From the NCBI RefSeq assembly GCF_020360975.1, contig NW_025408667.1:8742001-8806000 (forward strand): DNA of 64,000 nt, written 5' to 3'. A program made the translations under genes and the position numbers. Of the stretch, positions 33,700-45,300 are shown piece by piece; the first letter of the stretch is position 1; each line of letters starts with the position of its first letter. The notes beneath the pieces are model-generated. The model worked only from the letters and a program-made list of their open reading frames with translations. It did no database searches and was not told the origin of the DNA. Origin of the DNA: Hirsutella rhossiliensis (Eukaryota; Ascomycota; Sordariomycetes; Hypocreales; Ophiocordycipitaceae).

Positions 33700-35130
33700 A
33701 GAGGGGTTATTGATCCTTCTTTCCGTCGAAGAAGCTAGATTCGTCGAAAATCACATCCCTAGTCGAAATAACCTTCCGTAGAAGAGGAATCCAGATCCGG
33801 AAGATATTCGTAGAATTATACCTAACGAGGTAACTAACAAAGGCTCTAGGATCAAGCTTTCTTTTCTTCTTCCTTTTTAGCTGTGCATCGGCAGTTATTG
33901 CGTATGCCTTGCAGCCGTAGGCACGAAGGTGGGCTAGCGAGGCCCTCTTCTTCGTAAAGAGCTCGAGGGGGGATTTCTAGTCTATTCCTTGGGTCTTAAA
34001 AAGGGTCTCTTGGTCCCTATAGTCCCTTGGTCCCCTAGGGTCCCTTAGGGTCCGGTTCCGAAGGTAATAGGCGGTCTCAACGACTTCCCTCCAAAGGTCG
34101 TGTGGAAGCTTTACAGCAAGTCTCATCGTACGGGCCCTTTCCATCACAGCACCCCCTGATCTTTCTGCCCCTCCGTTCTGGGCCTGGGTATTCGGTGCTA
34201 ACGGGAGGGGTAAAATGCCCCTTTTTCGAAGCTAATTTGAGATATCCTTCGTAAATAGCTCTCCGTTAGACCGTATCTTCTTTACCTCGTAGCTAAAGTG
34301 GGATTTCATCTAGTTAACGAAGTCCCGGAGGGCAGACCAGTTATGCTTGCTTAGGTAGGTCCGTAAGAAATAGGGGAAAACCATCCCTAAAAAGGCGTCT
34401 ATAAAAAACATTACCCTAACGAAGCTTTCCTGATCCCTAGAGACGTCGGTCTAGTCGACCTAAATTTCCTTACACGGCTGGTCCGGCCGTATAGGCGTTC
34501 GTCTGGAAATTCGTCTCCTGGTCTTCCCTTGGCCGCAATATTCGCATTCGACGGTCTTTAGGCCCCTTATTCGTACGCCTTATTATTGACCTAGTTTATA
34601 TAAAGCTAAGGGGCCCGGGTGACCAAGTCGTGCGTGCCAAAGAATGCCGTCTCCTTGGGCTGCCGGTAGAGGGTCCTTTATGGTAGACCTATTCCTCCTA
34701 GCAGGGAAAGCTGTCTTCTCGAGAGGTTCCTTCCTAAGGATAGGTTGGAATTCGAGAATAAATTGACCGAATTTTTCCTCGATAAGCCCAATAGTCTGAT
34801 TCTTCTAGACTAGCCTCGTAGGCTTAGACGTTATATCCTAGAAGATTCCTTCCTCTCGAAGAAGGCGGAAGAAAATTAAGCTCGTTGAAAATCGAGGGCA
34901 AAAAGCTACCCTTTTTCTTCGAAGAATTCGTATAGATCCGTTAGGTAATTTCATCGTAAAATTTACCCTTCCGTATCCCTCTATCCGTACGGTCGATTCC
35001 CCGGCAATAAGATATTCCCTCCGTGCCTTCTTAAAGGACCGGAATCGTGAGAGTGTATTGCAGATATCGAGGGAAGCACCGGAGTCAAGGATAGCTGATT
35101 TTCGTAGGGGATAGTCGGAGGGTCCTAACG
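33700..35130 (-). pseudogene. Copia B protease and integrase
   Basis: The protease site reads AILDSGASLDIC at about 35065-35100. The pre-integrase motif LWHARLGHPGPLALYKLG lies at about 34600-34650. The integrase core follows at about 34450-34100: VDWTD, MFFIDAF and QNGGAERSGG. The C-terminal part ends near 33730. Most of the frame is open; the few stops are RIP-type. Confidence 0.85.
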
Positions 35131-35233
35131 GTTGGTCTTGCTAATCCGTGGGGAAGACGAATGCCGGATTTGCTATACCAACGATTTTTCCTCGAATTTG
35201 CGGCTCGAATAAGGGCAGCGGCGTTATTAGTTG

Positions 35234-35550
35234 CTATTTCTTAGCAACCCGAATCTCGTCTATCTTCTTCTGCAACGAGGGGTCCTCCTTAAGAGATTGT
35301 TGTACTATTTCTCGTAGCCTCTTTAAAGGGTTGACTCCTTCGGGTCGGTTTTCCTCGAAGACCTGCCAGCAGTCTTCTAGCCGATAGGGCTTTTTGCATG
35401 CTTGGCAGGTAGGTCGATTCCTTCTCGTTCGTTTCTTCGAGGAATCCTCGTCCCGGTCCGGAAGGTCTGCTTGAAAACCCCCCCTTTTTACCCCTTGTTG
35501 CTGATTTTGACGAAGAGGTTCGATTTCGACTAGTTCCCTGATTTTTCGAC
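35234..35550 (-). pseudogene. Copia B zinc-knuckle region
   Basis: On the minus strand the sequence CQACKKPYRLEDCW aligns with the CCHC knuckle C-x2-C-x3-H-x4-C, but the His is Tyr, exactly the CA to TA change RIP would make. A basic stretch follows. This lies just upstream of the protease and next to the pogo-2 insertion at 35551. Confidence 0.7.
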
Positions 35551-35552
35551 TA

Positions 35553-37166
35553 AGTCCCTGCACATAGAAATGGGCACCCCCCTGTTTTGGGCACCCAAGA
35601 TGGGTGCCCAACCTAAACGGCTGCGTCAACTTCAACAGCAAATTTCACCGCGGAAACGCATCCAATCTGCTAAAAAATTGACGCATGTGTCTTCAAGCCA
35701 CTACTGATGAAATATACAGAGTCTGACATTCACAGCGCCCTTGAGGCAATCGCCAATGGCGGATCCGCCAAGAAGGCTGCTCGCGATTGGGGCGTCCCGA
35801 GGCAACTCTTTACAATCGCATGCATGGTCACGAATGCAGAAAGGATGCATTTTCTGCTCTTCAGAGGCTTTCAGACACAGGAAAAGCAACTTACCGAATG
35901 GATTCTCATTCAGGACGCCTTGGGCCTTCCTCCCACTCACTCGCAGATCAGGCAGTTCGCGCAGCGCATGCTCGCCGTCAGGAGACCACACACCGCTCGG
36001 AAAACACTGGATGCAAGCATTTTTAAGACGAAATCCTGCAGTTCGGACCCAGAAGTGCCATCACAGAGACTCTGCGCGTGTCAACGGCGCTTCTACCGAG
36101 GTAATTCGGCCTTGGTTCAACAATTTCTTCCTTCCCGAGATTCTGGCTATTAAGCCGGAGAACAGGTACAACATGGATGAAGCAGGCATCATGGAAGGAC
36201 TTGGGGAGAATGGCCTGGTCGTTGGCAGTGCTGAAAAACGATCTGTACAAAGAAGACGCCTGGTTCTCGGGTCTGGACGTCGTTCATCGAGTGCGTGTCC
36301 GCTGCCGGCACCTTCCTCCCTCCACTCGTCATTTTCAAGGGCAAATCGGTCCAGCAACAGTGGTTCCCAGAAGATCTCAGTACTTTTAGTGACTGGCAAT
36401 TCACTGCGACAAAGAACGGCTGGACTTCGACCAAACTGCGGTGGAGTGGCTCGAAAGGTGTTCATTCCAAGAACCCAGCCACCCGACCCTTCGGAGCGAA
36501 GACTGCTAGTATTGGACGGCCACGGAAGTCACGAGACGGTTGACTTCATGTATCTATGCTACCAGCATCAGATTCACCTTCTTTTCTTACCTCCCCATAC
36601 CTCTCATGTGTTGCAACCGCTCGATTTGTCTGTAACGCGAAAAATGTGGCCAATGCATTCAATAGCCACTTACCCACCAGTGACTGGCAATCAGACACAT
36701 CCCAGATTGCGTGGTCGACCCCGAGGCGCTCGCAAGATCTGAAGGTTCAGGTAGTTCAATTCAACCAGCTAGACGACGACGTGCCCACGAAGAGATTGCT
36801 GTTCAGGAAGATCACAAAAGGGTTTGACGAGAAGGATGGCCTTTTAGCAAAAGCTCAATTGCAGATTCAGGCACTGGAAACACAATTGGCGGCCGTCAAG
36901 CCGAAAAAAAGGAAGAGGGTGGTCACGAGCCCGAATTCGAGGTTCGCCAATATTGAGGCAATACGACGGGCGCAGGAGGAGGTGAACGCAGCTGAGAATG
37001 AAGAATCTGATGAAACCGAAGCTGAGGTTTCAGAAATAGGTGACGATTGTATCGTAGTGCACGGTGGTGGGCAGTGAGAAGGGATTGAATTAATGGTGTT
37101 GAAAATGGTCGTGATTTTTTTGGGGTGCCCAAAACAGGGGGGTGCCCATTTCTATGTGCAGGGACT
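35553..37166 (+). mobile_element. pogo-2: Fot1/pogo-type DNA transposon
   Basis: The 1614-bp element has perfect 44-bp terminal inverted repeats starting AGTCCCTGCACATAG, and a TA duplication (35551-35552 and 37167-37168). The left end has a second hairpin, GGGCACCC...GGGTGCCC, at about 35579-35599. It shows no RIP and lies inside the lightly mutated Copia B, so it is one of the newest insertions. The empty site can be read in Copia C at about 46373. Confidence 0.95.
35707..37077 (+). pseudogene. pogo-2 transposase, frame-broken
   Basis: The N-terminal helix-turn-helix starts at 35707 (SALEAIANGGSAKKAARDWG). The rest of the DNA-binding region is in two other frames to about 36000. The DDE core shows NMDEAGIMEG (first Asp, about 36174), LVLDGHGSHE (second Asp, about 36516) and HVLQPLD (third Asp, about 36622). 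The C-terminus (36800-37077) has a Leu/Gln/Ala coiled coil and KKRKR, ending in an acidic tail. At least five frame changes are needed to read it through, and none has a RIP signature. This copy could only be moved by another source of enzyme. Confidence 0.88.
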
Positions 37167-37169
37167 TAA

Positions 37170-38110
37170 CGGACTAAAAGGTCCATTAGGGGACTAGTCG
37201 GGCCGGTCTGATAGACGGGACCGGGCCCGGTGCAAAAGGCGAAGCCGGGGCCGGGACTGGGGCAGCTGTTGAAGACGGGGTTGAGGCTCTCGAGGGAGGA
37301 GGAGCCGAAGGAGCAACAGCCGTAGCAGCAGCAGCGGGGGCCGCAGCAACAGGGGCTGCAGCAGCTGTAGGTCGTGCTGTCTGTGTCGAGTGCTGGCCAC
37401 GAAGGAATAAGACTGCTTGCTGTTGTACTCTAGCAGCCTCTTCGTCTAGTTCCCGGCTAGCCTCTCGAAAGATAGTCGAGTAACCGTTACTAATAGGCTT
37501 TATTAGCAGAGATATATCCCGTAGCTACTGGCCGGAAAGAGCTTCTATTAGGAAGTATTGGTTAGCTTCCTCGAGGATTTCTTCCCACTTAGCTAGCCAC
37601 GAAGAAGCTAGCAGGTTCCTAGCAGAAAAAGCTCCTAGGTGGGCCGTATAGGTCTTCCTAATACGGTCAGTTATATAACCTCTCGAGGGAGCTATTGAGG
37701 TCTCGAGCTTTAAAAGCCACTGCCTAGGAGTCTCTTCCTCTCGAAGAGAGATTAGCTTTGCGGCACTAACGGATTCCGTTATCGCCGTACGAGCAGCCGT
37801 TAGTAGCTTCGTTTCGTAGAGGTATTCCTTTCGGTGACTCTCGTAGTCGCCTAAGGCAGCAGAAAAAGCTCTCTGTTGTGCAGAGGTTAGCTTAGAGAAG
37901 AGGGAAGCTCCCTTTGTAAAGTCCGTTGCCTTAGGACGAAGAGGGGGCTCGAGAGGGTCCTGCTTGTTAGAGAAGACTAAATTATAGATAGTTCTATCTA
38001 CCCGAGCCCGTAGCTCCTTTACCCACTTATCCCAATCTTAGGGCTCTGCAAGAATCGTCCTACGGACCATAGGGACGGTAGAGGAGTCGATTTTCGTTAT
38101 TATTGCGGGG
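37170..38110 (-). pseudogene. Copia B gag
   Basis: The minus strand is largely open: DWDKWVKELRARVDRTIYN near 38030, EYLYETKLL near 37820, and a long Ala/Pro-rich tail at about 37210-37390 encoded by GCA/GCC repeats and ending RPARLVP. The start codon is uncertain because ATG is a RIP target. Stops are few. Pogo-2 lies downstream, between gag and the zinc knuckle. Confidence 0.75.
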
Positions 38111-38213
38111 AAAGGTAGAAAAGTCGGTTAAAAGTCGGCTTTTCTAGTAAGAGGGGTAAAAGGAAGCCACGAGGGATGTAAGAAAGGTGCTTTTTATAGC
38201 AGCCGGAAGGTAT

Positions 38214-38228
38214 AGGAATACTATTCCT
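38214..38228 (-). repeat. Hairpin next to the Copia B primer-binding region
   Basis: AGGAATA-C-TATTCCT is a 7-bp inverted repeat around one base, 14 bp inside the 5' LTR. The same hairpin is kept in Copia A (24989-25003) and C. It could be an RNA dimer or packaging signal of the element. Confidence 0.5.
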
Positions 38229-38242
38229 CCCGGGCTTATAAC

Positions 38243-38700
38243 TCTCGCGTAGAGAGATGCGAGAAGTGCATATAAAATACACGAAGGTGAAATTAGAAGT
38301 AAGGGGTCGGATAGGCAGGGCAGAGATGTTTAAATCTTACGGGGGCAGCAATTGCAGTAGGGGAGTGATTGTTGTATTGCCTTAATTGTCCTTCTTTCCT
38401 CTATCTAACGCCCCTATTTATACCCGTCTAGCATCTTAATTAACAAAGAAGATCCTGCTTAAAGAAGCCACTAATGTCCTTTTAACTACCGAGCTTTTTG
38501 CCGGTTTTTTCCTTCCTTTGCAGCCGTTTCCGGCATATCCGTCTTATCTCTCGCTACTTTATGCTTTCCCTTATGCCCCTACCCTCCTTTCTACACCTCT
38601 TCTCGGCTCCTTCTTCTACACCGGGTGTTTCTAGCTTCCTTGGTCCCTCTTACTAAGGGATATCTTCGAGAACTACGAAATCAGGCCACGCTTCGCGACA
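38243..38700 (-). repeat. 5' LTR of Copia B
   Basis: This 458-bp LTR is followed by the ATTAT duplication. The junction to the interior on the minus strand is CGCGAGA then GTTATAAGCCCGGGAGG, the likely primer-binding region. Confidence 0.92.
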
Positions 38701-38705
38701 ATTAT

Positions 38706-41063
38706 ACTACTTTATAGTTAATTACGTACTATACTTTATAATTTTATTCGTTTTTATACTAAAGGTTAAGTTTTTATTTTATATCTTTCTATTTTTCGTA
38801 TAGTATTTCTATATTAATTTTTCCTTAGTCGAATATAGCCTATAGCTATTATATATATTACTAATAATCTTTTAGTATACTATTATATCGTTTATACTAT
38901 ACTTATACCTTTTTATATTTATAAACTTTATAGTTTAGGTATATATATTTGTTATAATCTTCTTTATTATATTTAATTTATTATATAAGTCTTTAAAAGA
39001 TTAATAGTTTAGATACCTTAAAGTAAGTAGCGTTATACTATTCCTTTATTTTAGCGTATTTATAGATTTTATATATCTCCGAAAGATATCTCCTTAATAA
39101 ACTATAATTATCGCGGTATTTAAGTAGTATACCGTAATTAGGTTCTAATAATATAACTTAGTCGTTTAGGTAGCGTTAATCGATTTTCTAGTAGTCTAGT
39201 TCTATACTTAGGTAGGGTTTCGAAAGTACTTATCCTTTAAACCTAATTAAGAAAGCGTTATATTATACCTTTATCTAGAAGTATATTATATAGTCTAGGT
39301 AGACGTATAATATCTATAAAATATACTTATAGTACTTATAAGTAAGTAGTATTTATAGATTATCTTTAAATTCTCCTTATAGTTACTATTCTTATTATAG
39401 AGCTATAAAGGTATCGACTATAGCGATAGCTATAGTATAGTCTCCTCCGCGTAGTACTAGTTAATATCGAATTAATATAGCTTATTAGTTTTCTATAATA
39501 ATTTAAAGTATTTATTAGGTTTTAATTTTAAGTATTTATTTAAATTCTTTAAAGTATAGAGCGTATTCTTTAATCGTAGTATTTTCCCTTAATAGTAAGA
39601 GTAGTAGTATAAGTTCGTTCTCGTCTTCCGTTTCTCTAAGTATTTCTTATTCTTTAGAGCTTATATTATCGATACTTCGTTATTCCTCCTTAGGTTATTA
39701 CCTAAGTTTTATAAGTATAAGGGCTACGTTTATATCTTCTTTATTATATTATTTATAGACTATCTATCGTTATTATCGATTTTTATTTTATATATCTTCC
39801 TAGAATCGTTTGCTATTCTTCTTAATCTAGTCCTAGGAGACTCTTTTAAGATAAGGGTATTTTAGTTCTACGAATTTAACTTATTTCTATATTTTAAGAC
39901 CCCTTTATTATATTATTATAAGGGTTTTCTTTAATAGCTTTAAGAACTATCTAGTACTATTCTTATCGCTTAGGTATACTATATATTCGTCGTCGTAGTA
40001 TATAGTCTAACTAAGGAGTTTATACTTTAGTTCCTATTTATTAATAGCGTTTAGGTATTTCTTACCTTCTAAGGCTAGTATTTAATAGGTTTTCTTCTCC
40101 TTATAAGGTTATCTATATTCCTTAGAGTAATATCTAAGTTTCCTATAGTTAAAATACTTTCTTTTGCTTTTTTATATTATATTTAGGTCTATCTTACCTA
40201 GGTTAGTTATATAAGCGTAGGTAATAGGAGTTTCGCGCTTCTTTTTATAGTTAGCGCGTTAGTTAAAGTTATTCCTATAAGAAGGGTTTTAGTTTCCTCT
40301 TCCTTATTTCTTTTCTTAGCGTCGCGTATACTATCTATTATCGATTCGTCCTACTATAGTAATATAGTCTAAGAGGTTATTAAGTTAATTTTCCTTATAG
40401 AGCTTATCCTTAACTTCTTCTTTAAGCTTATTATAGAATTATAATATAAGAGGTTCGTTATCTTAATTAAGCTTTAAAGTAACTTAATAGAACTTTATAG
40501 TATAATCCGATACTAAGATCCTTTATTAGAGTTCTTAAAGTTTTTATTCGGCTTCTTATTCCTCGTTAGTTATTCTAAATACCTTTATAATAGCTTCTTT
40601 AAATCCTTAGAAACTAGTAAAGACTTTATCTATCTCGTTATCTTATTATACTAGTTAGTTATTAAGAAAGTCCCTTATAATAGGTTTAAACTAAGCGAGT
40701 ACCGTTCTAAATAAATAATTTCCTATATAGAGTACCTTTTTAACTAGGTCTAAGAGTTTAGTAGGGTAAAACTAGTAGTAGGCCTTAAGTTAGGTAAGAA
40801 AGTCTTAAAGCGTGCTATAAGTACTATCGAATAGTCCTAGCTATTTTAGTTTAACTACTTCTATAAGGTCCCTAACTTATCTATTACCTCCTCCGTTCTT
40901 AAGTAACTATACCTTATATTAAAGGGTAATAATCTCGCGTATTATATCTTAAGGCGATATAGTAGCTCTAGAGTTAGTTAATCTAGCTTACTATATAGGT
41001 ATATTAATAGTTACGATATTACTTAAAGTAACGCGGTATTATACTAAATAAGAGCTTTTAACG
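38706..41063 (-). pseudogene. Gypsy-1 gag, RIP-mutated
   Basis: This gag region is heavily damaged, with many stops on the minus strand. Its first 300 bp (about 40750-41060) also occur at 4260-4388 and 10562-10745. No zinc knuckle could be read safely. Confidence 0.6.
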
Positions 41064-41533
41064 TATAACGACCGGTATTATTCCTAAGGGATAAACCTAT
41101 TAAGGGGTTTATATTAGTAGATATAATAGGGCGTAGTCTAAGTAATAATAAGTATATTACGTTAGTAATAAGTTAGAGGTCGTAGACTATAGACTATAAC
41201 TAAGTAATTAGAATTAAAGATAGAATTATAATAAAGATCTATATTAAAAGCTAGAGAGCTATATATCTAAAGGAGTAAAAGTAGGTAGCTATATATACCT
41301 ATAGAGACTATCCTTAGATTATAGTCTTAGCCGTAATCCCCTTTATAGCTTACTATAGCTTACTTATAAGCTATGCTCCTAAGTAGTAATCTATTTATAT
41401 AAGGCTTACTTAGCTTATATACGCTCTAAGTAAGCTAAGCTTAAGTAACTTCTCGTCCTAACTATTATTCCGAGCCGCCTTATTACGTAAACGTGGCCGG
41501 CTCTCCTACGACCCGCTAACCGTGGTCGTAATA
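41064..41533 (-). repeat. 5' LTR of Gypsy-1
   Basis: It is 470 bp, starts TATAACGACCGG, ends GTAATA, and is followed by the CTTTA duplication. Confidence 0.9.
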
Positions 41534-41538
41534 CTTTA

Positions 41539-41589
41539 TAGCTAGTACGGGACCTAGACGGCTCGACCTACTACCCTTATAGCTGCTGC
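41539..41589 (+). mobile_element. Copia A, segment 2: gag piece between two insertions
   Basis: These 51 bp continue the Copia A gag after Gypsy-1 (TATAGCTAGTAC is the RIP form of CGTGGCCAGCAC in Copia B) and end in GCTGC where Copia C is inserted. Confidence 0.8.
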
Positions 41590-42074
41590 TCTCGCGTAGA
41601 GAGATACGAGAAGTGCATGAAAATGCACGAAGGTGAAATTAGGAGTCAGGGGTCGGACAGGCAGGGCAGAGATGTTTAAATCTTACGGGGGCAGCAATTA
41701 TAGTAGGGGAGTGATTATTGTATTGCCTTGATTGTCCTTCTTTCCTCTATCTAACGCCCCTCTTTATACCCTTCTAGTATCTTAATTAACAAAGAAGATC
41801 CTGCTTAAAGAAGCCACTAATGTCCTTTCGACTACCGAGCTTTTTACCGGTTTTTCCCCTCCTTTCTAGCTATTGCCGGCATATCCGTCTTATCTCTCGC
41901 CACCTCTATAGGAAGCCATCGCCACTTCTGCTTCCCCTTATGCCCCCACCCTCCTTTCTATACCTCTTTTTAGCTCCTTCTTCCTTCTTCTACACCGGGT
42001 GTTTTTAGCTTCCTTAGTCCCTCTTACTAAGGGATATCTCCGAGAACTGCGAAATCAGGCCACGCTTCGCGACA
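41590..42074 (-). repeat. 3' LTR of Copia C
   Basis: It is 485 bp and starts TCTCGCG directly after the GCTGC duplication. The open frames inside it have no homology to proteins and are chance. Confidence 0.9.
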
Positions 42075-42349
42075 CACCCCCTTAGCTATGGCCTGCCCTT
42101 ATAGTAAGGGCATAGCTAATACGGCTTCGGGCTAGTGAGCGTATAGAGGAGGTTCTTAGCTCTATACTTCTCCCTTTACTCGAGGAAAGCAGGGGCCCTT
42201 TCGGGTCCCTAGGCTCTTTTAGACCTACTTAAGGGAAAGGGGCCTAAAGAGGGGAAAGTCCTATAAGAAAGGGGGCCTTCTTTAAAGGGAAAAACCTAAT
42301 TAAAATAGGGGGCCCTTTAAAGGGAAAAACCTCTTCCTTTTCTTCGGCT

Positions 42350-45300
42350 GCAGACGTTACCTTCTCGTACGTGCTATTAGCTCCTCTCGTAGACTCTTAA
42401 GGCGGGCCTCTAAGGATAGCTTCTCTCGAACGTCTTCTAGCCCTATTTGCTATAAAAAGATAGCTAGCTTCTACTTCGGCAGGGGCTTCGTAAGACCGTC
42501 GGCTTTTATTAATGCCGTTAGAACCTAACGGACGGAAATTAGTCCCCTTTAGACCTCTTAGCGTAACTAATTCTAGTAGATATCGATATACTATAGCCGG
42601 GTCGATAGCTTACTATTTTCCGCCGTAAGAATTTATATAGTCTACGTGTTATCGCATTCTATAGCTAACGGGGACGGAATTTATAGTCGTAAAGATATTA
42701 GCAGCCGGCTTAGGAAAATCGCTTCTTTTAACGCTTCTAAAAGAGCTAGTAGCTCTGCCTCCGTGCTTAATATAGTAACGGTAGCTTATTTCGAAGCTCT
42801 CTAAGCAATGGTTCCTCTAAAAAGGGATATGATATACCCCTATAAGCTCTTTCTGTCTAAGGAATTGTCCGTAAAGGACGAATCGCTCGAATAAAGGAAG
42901 ATTTCGGCAGCTTGTTTCCTTCCCTGCCCTCCTAGGCGTAGACTATATAATCTCGTTAAATAGAGATAAAGGATAGCTTTATCTGCTGCTTCTTAATGCC
43001 TAGGGCTAGGATTCTAGTTATGCCTAGCTAGCTAGGAGACCGTAAAAGAGATATCCGGTCTAGTAGAAATAGCTAAAAAAAGTAGGGAGCCTACCTTCTA
43101 TTAATATTAGTGTTTCTCTTGCTCCCTAGCTTAAAAGGACGGATTAGGTAAAAGCTCTTCGTCTAATATAGGCGTAGAGGGAAGCTTCTTATCGAGGGAA
43201 TTAAGGAGGAATTTATAAGCGACCTTATCGATATAGGCGTCTTAGGTAAGCTAGATTGTCCGTTAGGACCTATTCCTAAGGATTTATATCCCTAGGAACT
43301 ACTTTAGCTCCCCTAGCCTAGTTATCTTATACCTTTATTATAGGCCTCGTATAGCCTCCCTAGCAGCAGCTTCTTCCTCTTTCGGGTAGGCCTAGATAAT
43401 GTCGTCGACGTAGAAGAAGACCGTGATTTTACCCTTCTATATTATACACGGTTCCTAAGGGACTTTCGTAAAGCCTAGGGCTTCGAGGGAACCTATTAAA
43501 TACTGTTGCTAAAGAAGGGGTGATCTTCGTAGTCCGTATAGAGCTTTCCTAAGCCGTAGAACCTTTCCTAGCTATTAGAAACTAGGAGGAAGTCGTATAT
43601 AGATAACTTCTTCTTCCTTAAGTAGGCAGTTAATAAAGGCGTTAACTATATCTATCTAATCGAGCTCGAGGTCGAATTCTGCTGCTATAGCTATAAGGGT
43701 CCGAAAAGACATCCTAGCTAGGGTGGTTGCCCTAGTAGGTAAATCCCCTTTTTCCTATTAATTCCTATAGACAACTAGCCGGGCTTTGCCCTTTTAAAGG
43801 AAGCCGTGTTTATTAGTCTTATAGATAAAGACCTACTTATAGCTAAGGACCTGTTTTCCTCTTGCCTTTTCCTTAAGGACCTCTTCGAAAGACCCTATTT
43901 CTTTATATAAGGCTAGGTGGTCTTTCTAGGCCTAGAAAAACTAGTCTCTTAAGGGGTGTTTTTCTAGCTGCTTCTAGTTTACTAGTAGGTCCGGGAGGTC
44001 TCTTTTATATACCTTCCTTGCTAATAGTAGCTTGAAAAGCCGGCCTGCTATAAACGCTCCGTAGGAACTGTCTTCTATTAGCGTTAGGTAGAAGTCGGAA
44101 AAACGATCGAAATAGGGGAGAGATTAGTCTTCTTTAGTATCTATATCGGGCCCTATACCTTCCTTTGCTTCTCGAAGTAGGGATAAAAAGGCAGCCGGGT
44201 AATCCTTTAAGAGAGGTGCCTTTCCTACCCCCTTAGGGGCCGAGATAGGAAGATTAACTAAAAAAGCTACTTCTAGATCTTCTTCTTATTCCGTAAGAGG
44301 AGGCGTAGGGAGGTAGGCGTATTCTAGCTCTACCGCTTTCCTATAGTCTCCTTCTTCGTCTAGATTATCTAATCTAGCAGCTTCCTCTTCTTCTTCTTCG
44401 AAGTCGGCGTTATCCTCGACTGCTTCGACGTCGGTTTCTTCTTCTATTTCCTCGTCTAGGGCCTCTTCTTAAGACTATTAGGAAGGGGGAATTTAGATCT
44501 TCTAAATTAGCTAACGTTAAGAGAGTAAGAGGGGCTATTAATCCCTCTTTCCGTCGAAGAAGCTAGATTCGTCGAAAATTATATCCCTAGTCGAAATAAC
44601 CTTCTATAGAAGAGGAATCTAGATCCGGAAGATATTCGTAGAATTATACCTAACGAGGTAACCAATAAAGGCTCTAGGATTAAGCTTTCTTTTCTTCTTC
44701 CTTTTTAGCTATGCATCGGTAGTTATTACGTATGCCTTATAGCCGTAGGCACGAAGGTAGGCTAGCAAGGCCCTCTTCTTCGTAAAGAGCTTAAGTAGGG
44801 ATTTCTAGTCTATTCCTTAGGTCTTAAAAAGGGTCTCTAGGTCCCTATAGTCTCTTAGTCCCCTAGGGTCCCTTAGGGTCCGGTTCCGAAGGTAATAGGC
44901 GGTCTCAACGACTTCCCTCTAAAGGTCATATAGAAGCCTTATAGCAAGTCTTATTATACAGGCCCTTTCTATTATAGCACCCCCTAATCTTTCTGCCCCT
45001 CCGTTCTAGGCCTAGGTATTCGGTGCTAACGGGAGGGGTAAAATGCCCCTTTTTCGTAGCTAATTTAAGATATCCTTTATAAATAGCTCTCCGTTAGACC
45101 GTATCTTCTTTACCTCGTAGCTAAAGTAGGATTTTATCTAGTTAACGAAGTCCCGGAGGGTAGACTAGTTATGCTTACTTAGGTAGGTCCGTAAGAAATA
45201 GGGGAAAACTATCTATAAAAAAGCGTCTATAAAAAACATTACCCTAACGAAGCTTTCCTGATCCCTAGAGACGTCGGTCTAGTCGACCTAAATTTCCTTA

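Larger units (their letters stand above)
30819..38700 (-). mobile_element. Copia B: full-length Ty1/Copia element (family 1), lightly RIP-mutated
   Basis: It has two 458-bp LTRs and the duplication ATTAT (30814-30818 and 38701-38705). It is 7.9 kb with the pogo-2 insertion and about 6.3 kb without. The minus-strand order is gag, zinc knuckle, protease, integrase, reverse transcriptase, RNase H. It keeps many CA and TG sites that are TA in copies C, E and A, so it is the least damaged full-length member here. LTR ends are TG...GA (TGTCGCG...CGCGAGA on the minus strand). The tract AAGGGGGTG next to the 3' LTR is the polypurine tract. Confidence 0.93.
25814..41533 (-). mobile_element. Gypsy-1: chromodomain Ty3/Gypsy retrotransposon
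   Basis: This element has 470-bp LTRs at both ends and the duplication CTTTA (25809-25813 and 41534-41538). It measures 15.7 kb including Copia B, about 7.8 kb without it. On the minus strand the order is gag, protease, reverse transcriptase, RNase H, integrase, chromodomain, which is the Ty3/Gypsy order. A polypurine tract AAAAGGAGGGGAGA lies just inside the 3' LTR (26284-26305). It is heavily RIP-mutated, with Trp and Gln codons turned into stops throughout, so it is dead. Chromoviruses use the chromodomain to target heterochromatin, which suits this location. Confidence 0.92.

Noticed and set aside
37311..37375. Array-like CAG/GCA repeats suggestive of a short tandem or CRISPR array
   Set aside because: They are codon repeats (poly-Ala) in the gag of a retroelement; there are no spacers.
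37194..37400. Leu/Pro/Arg-rich 68-codon frame on the minus strand
   Set aside because: It is an out-of-frame reading of the GCA/GCC-rich gag tail of Copia B; the correct frame gives an Ala/Pro-rich tail.
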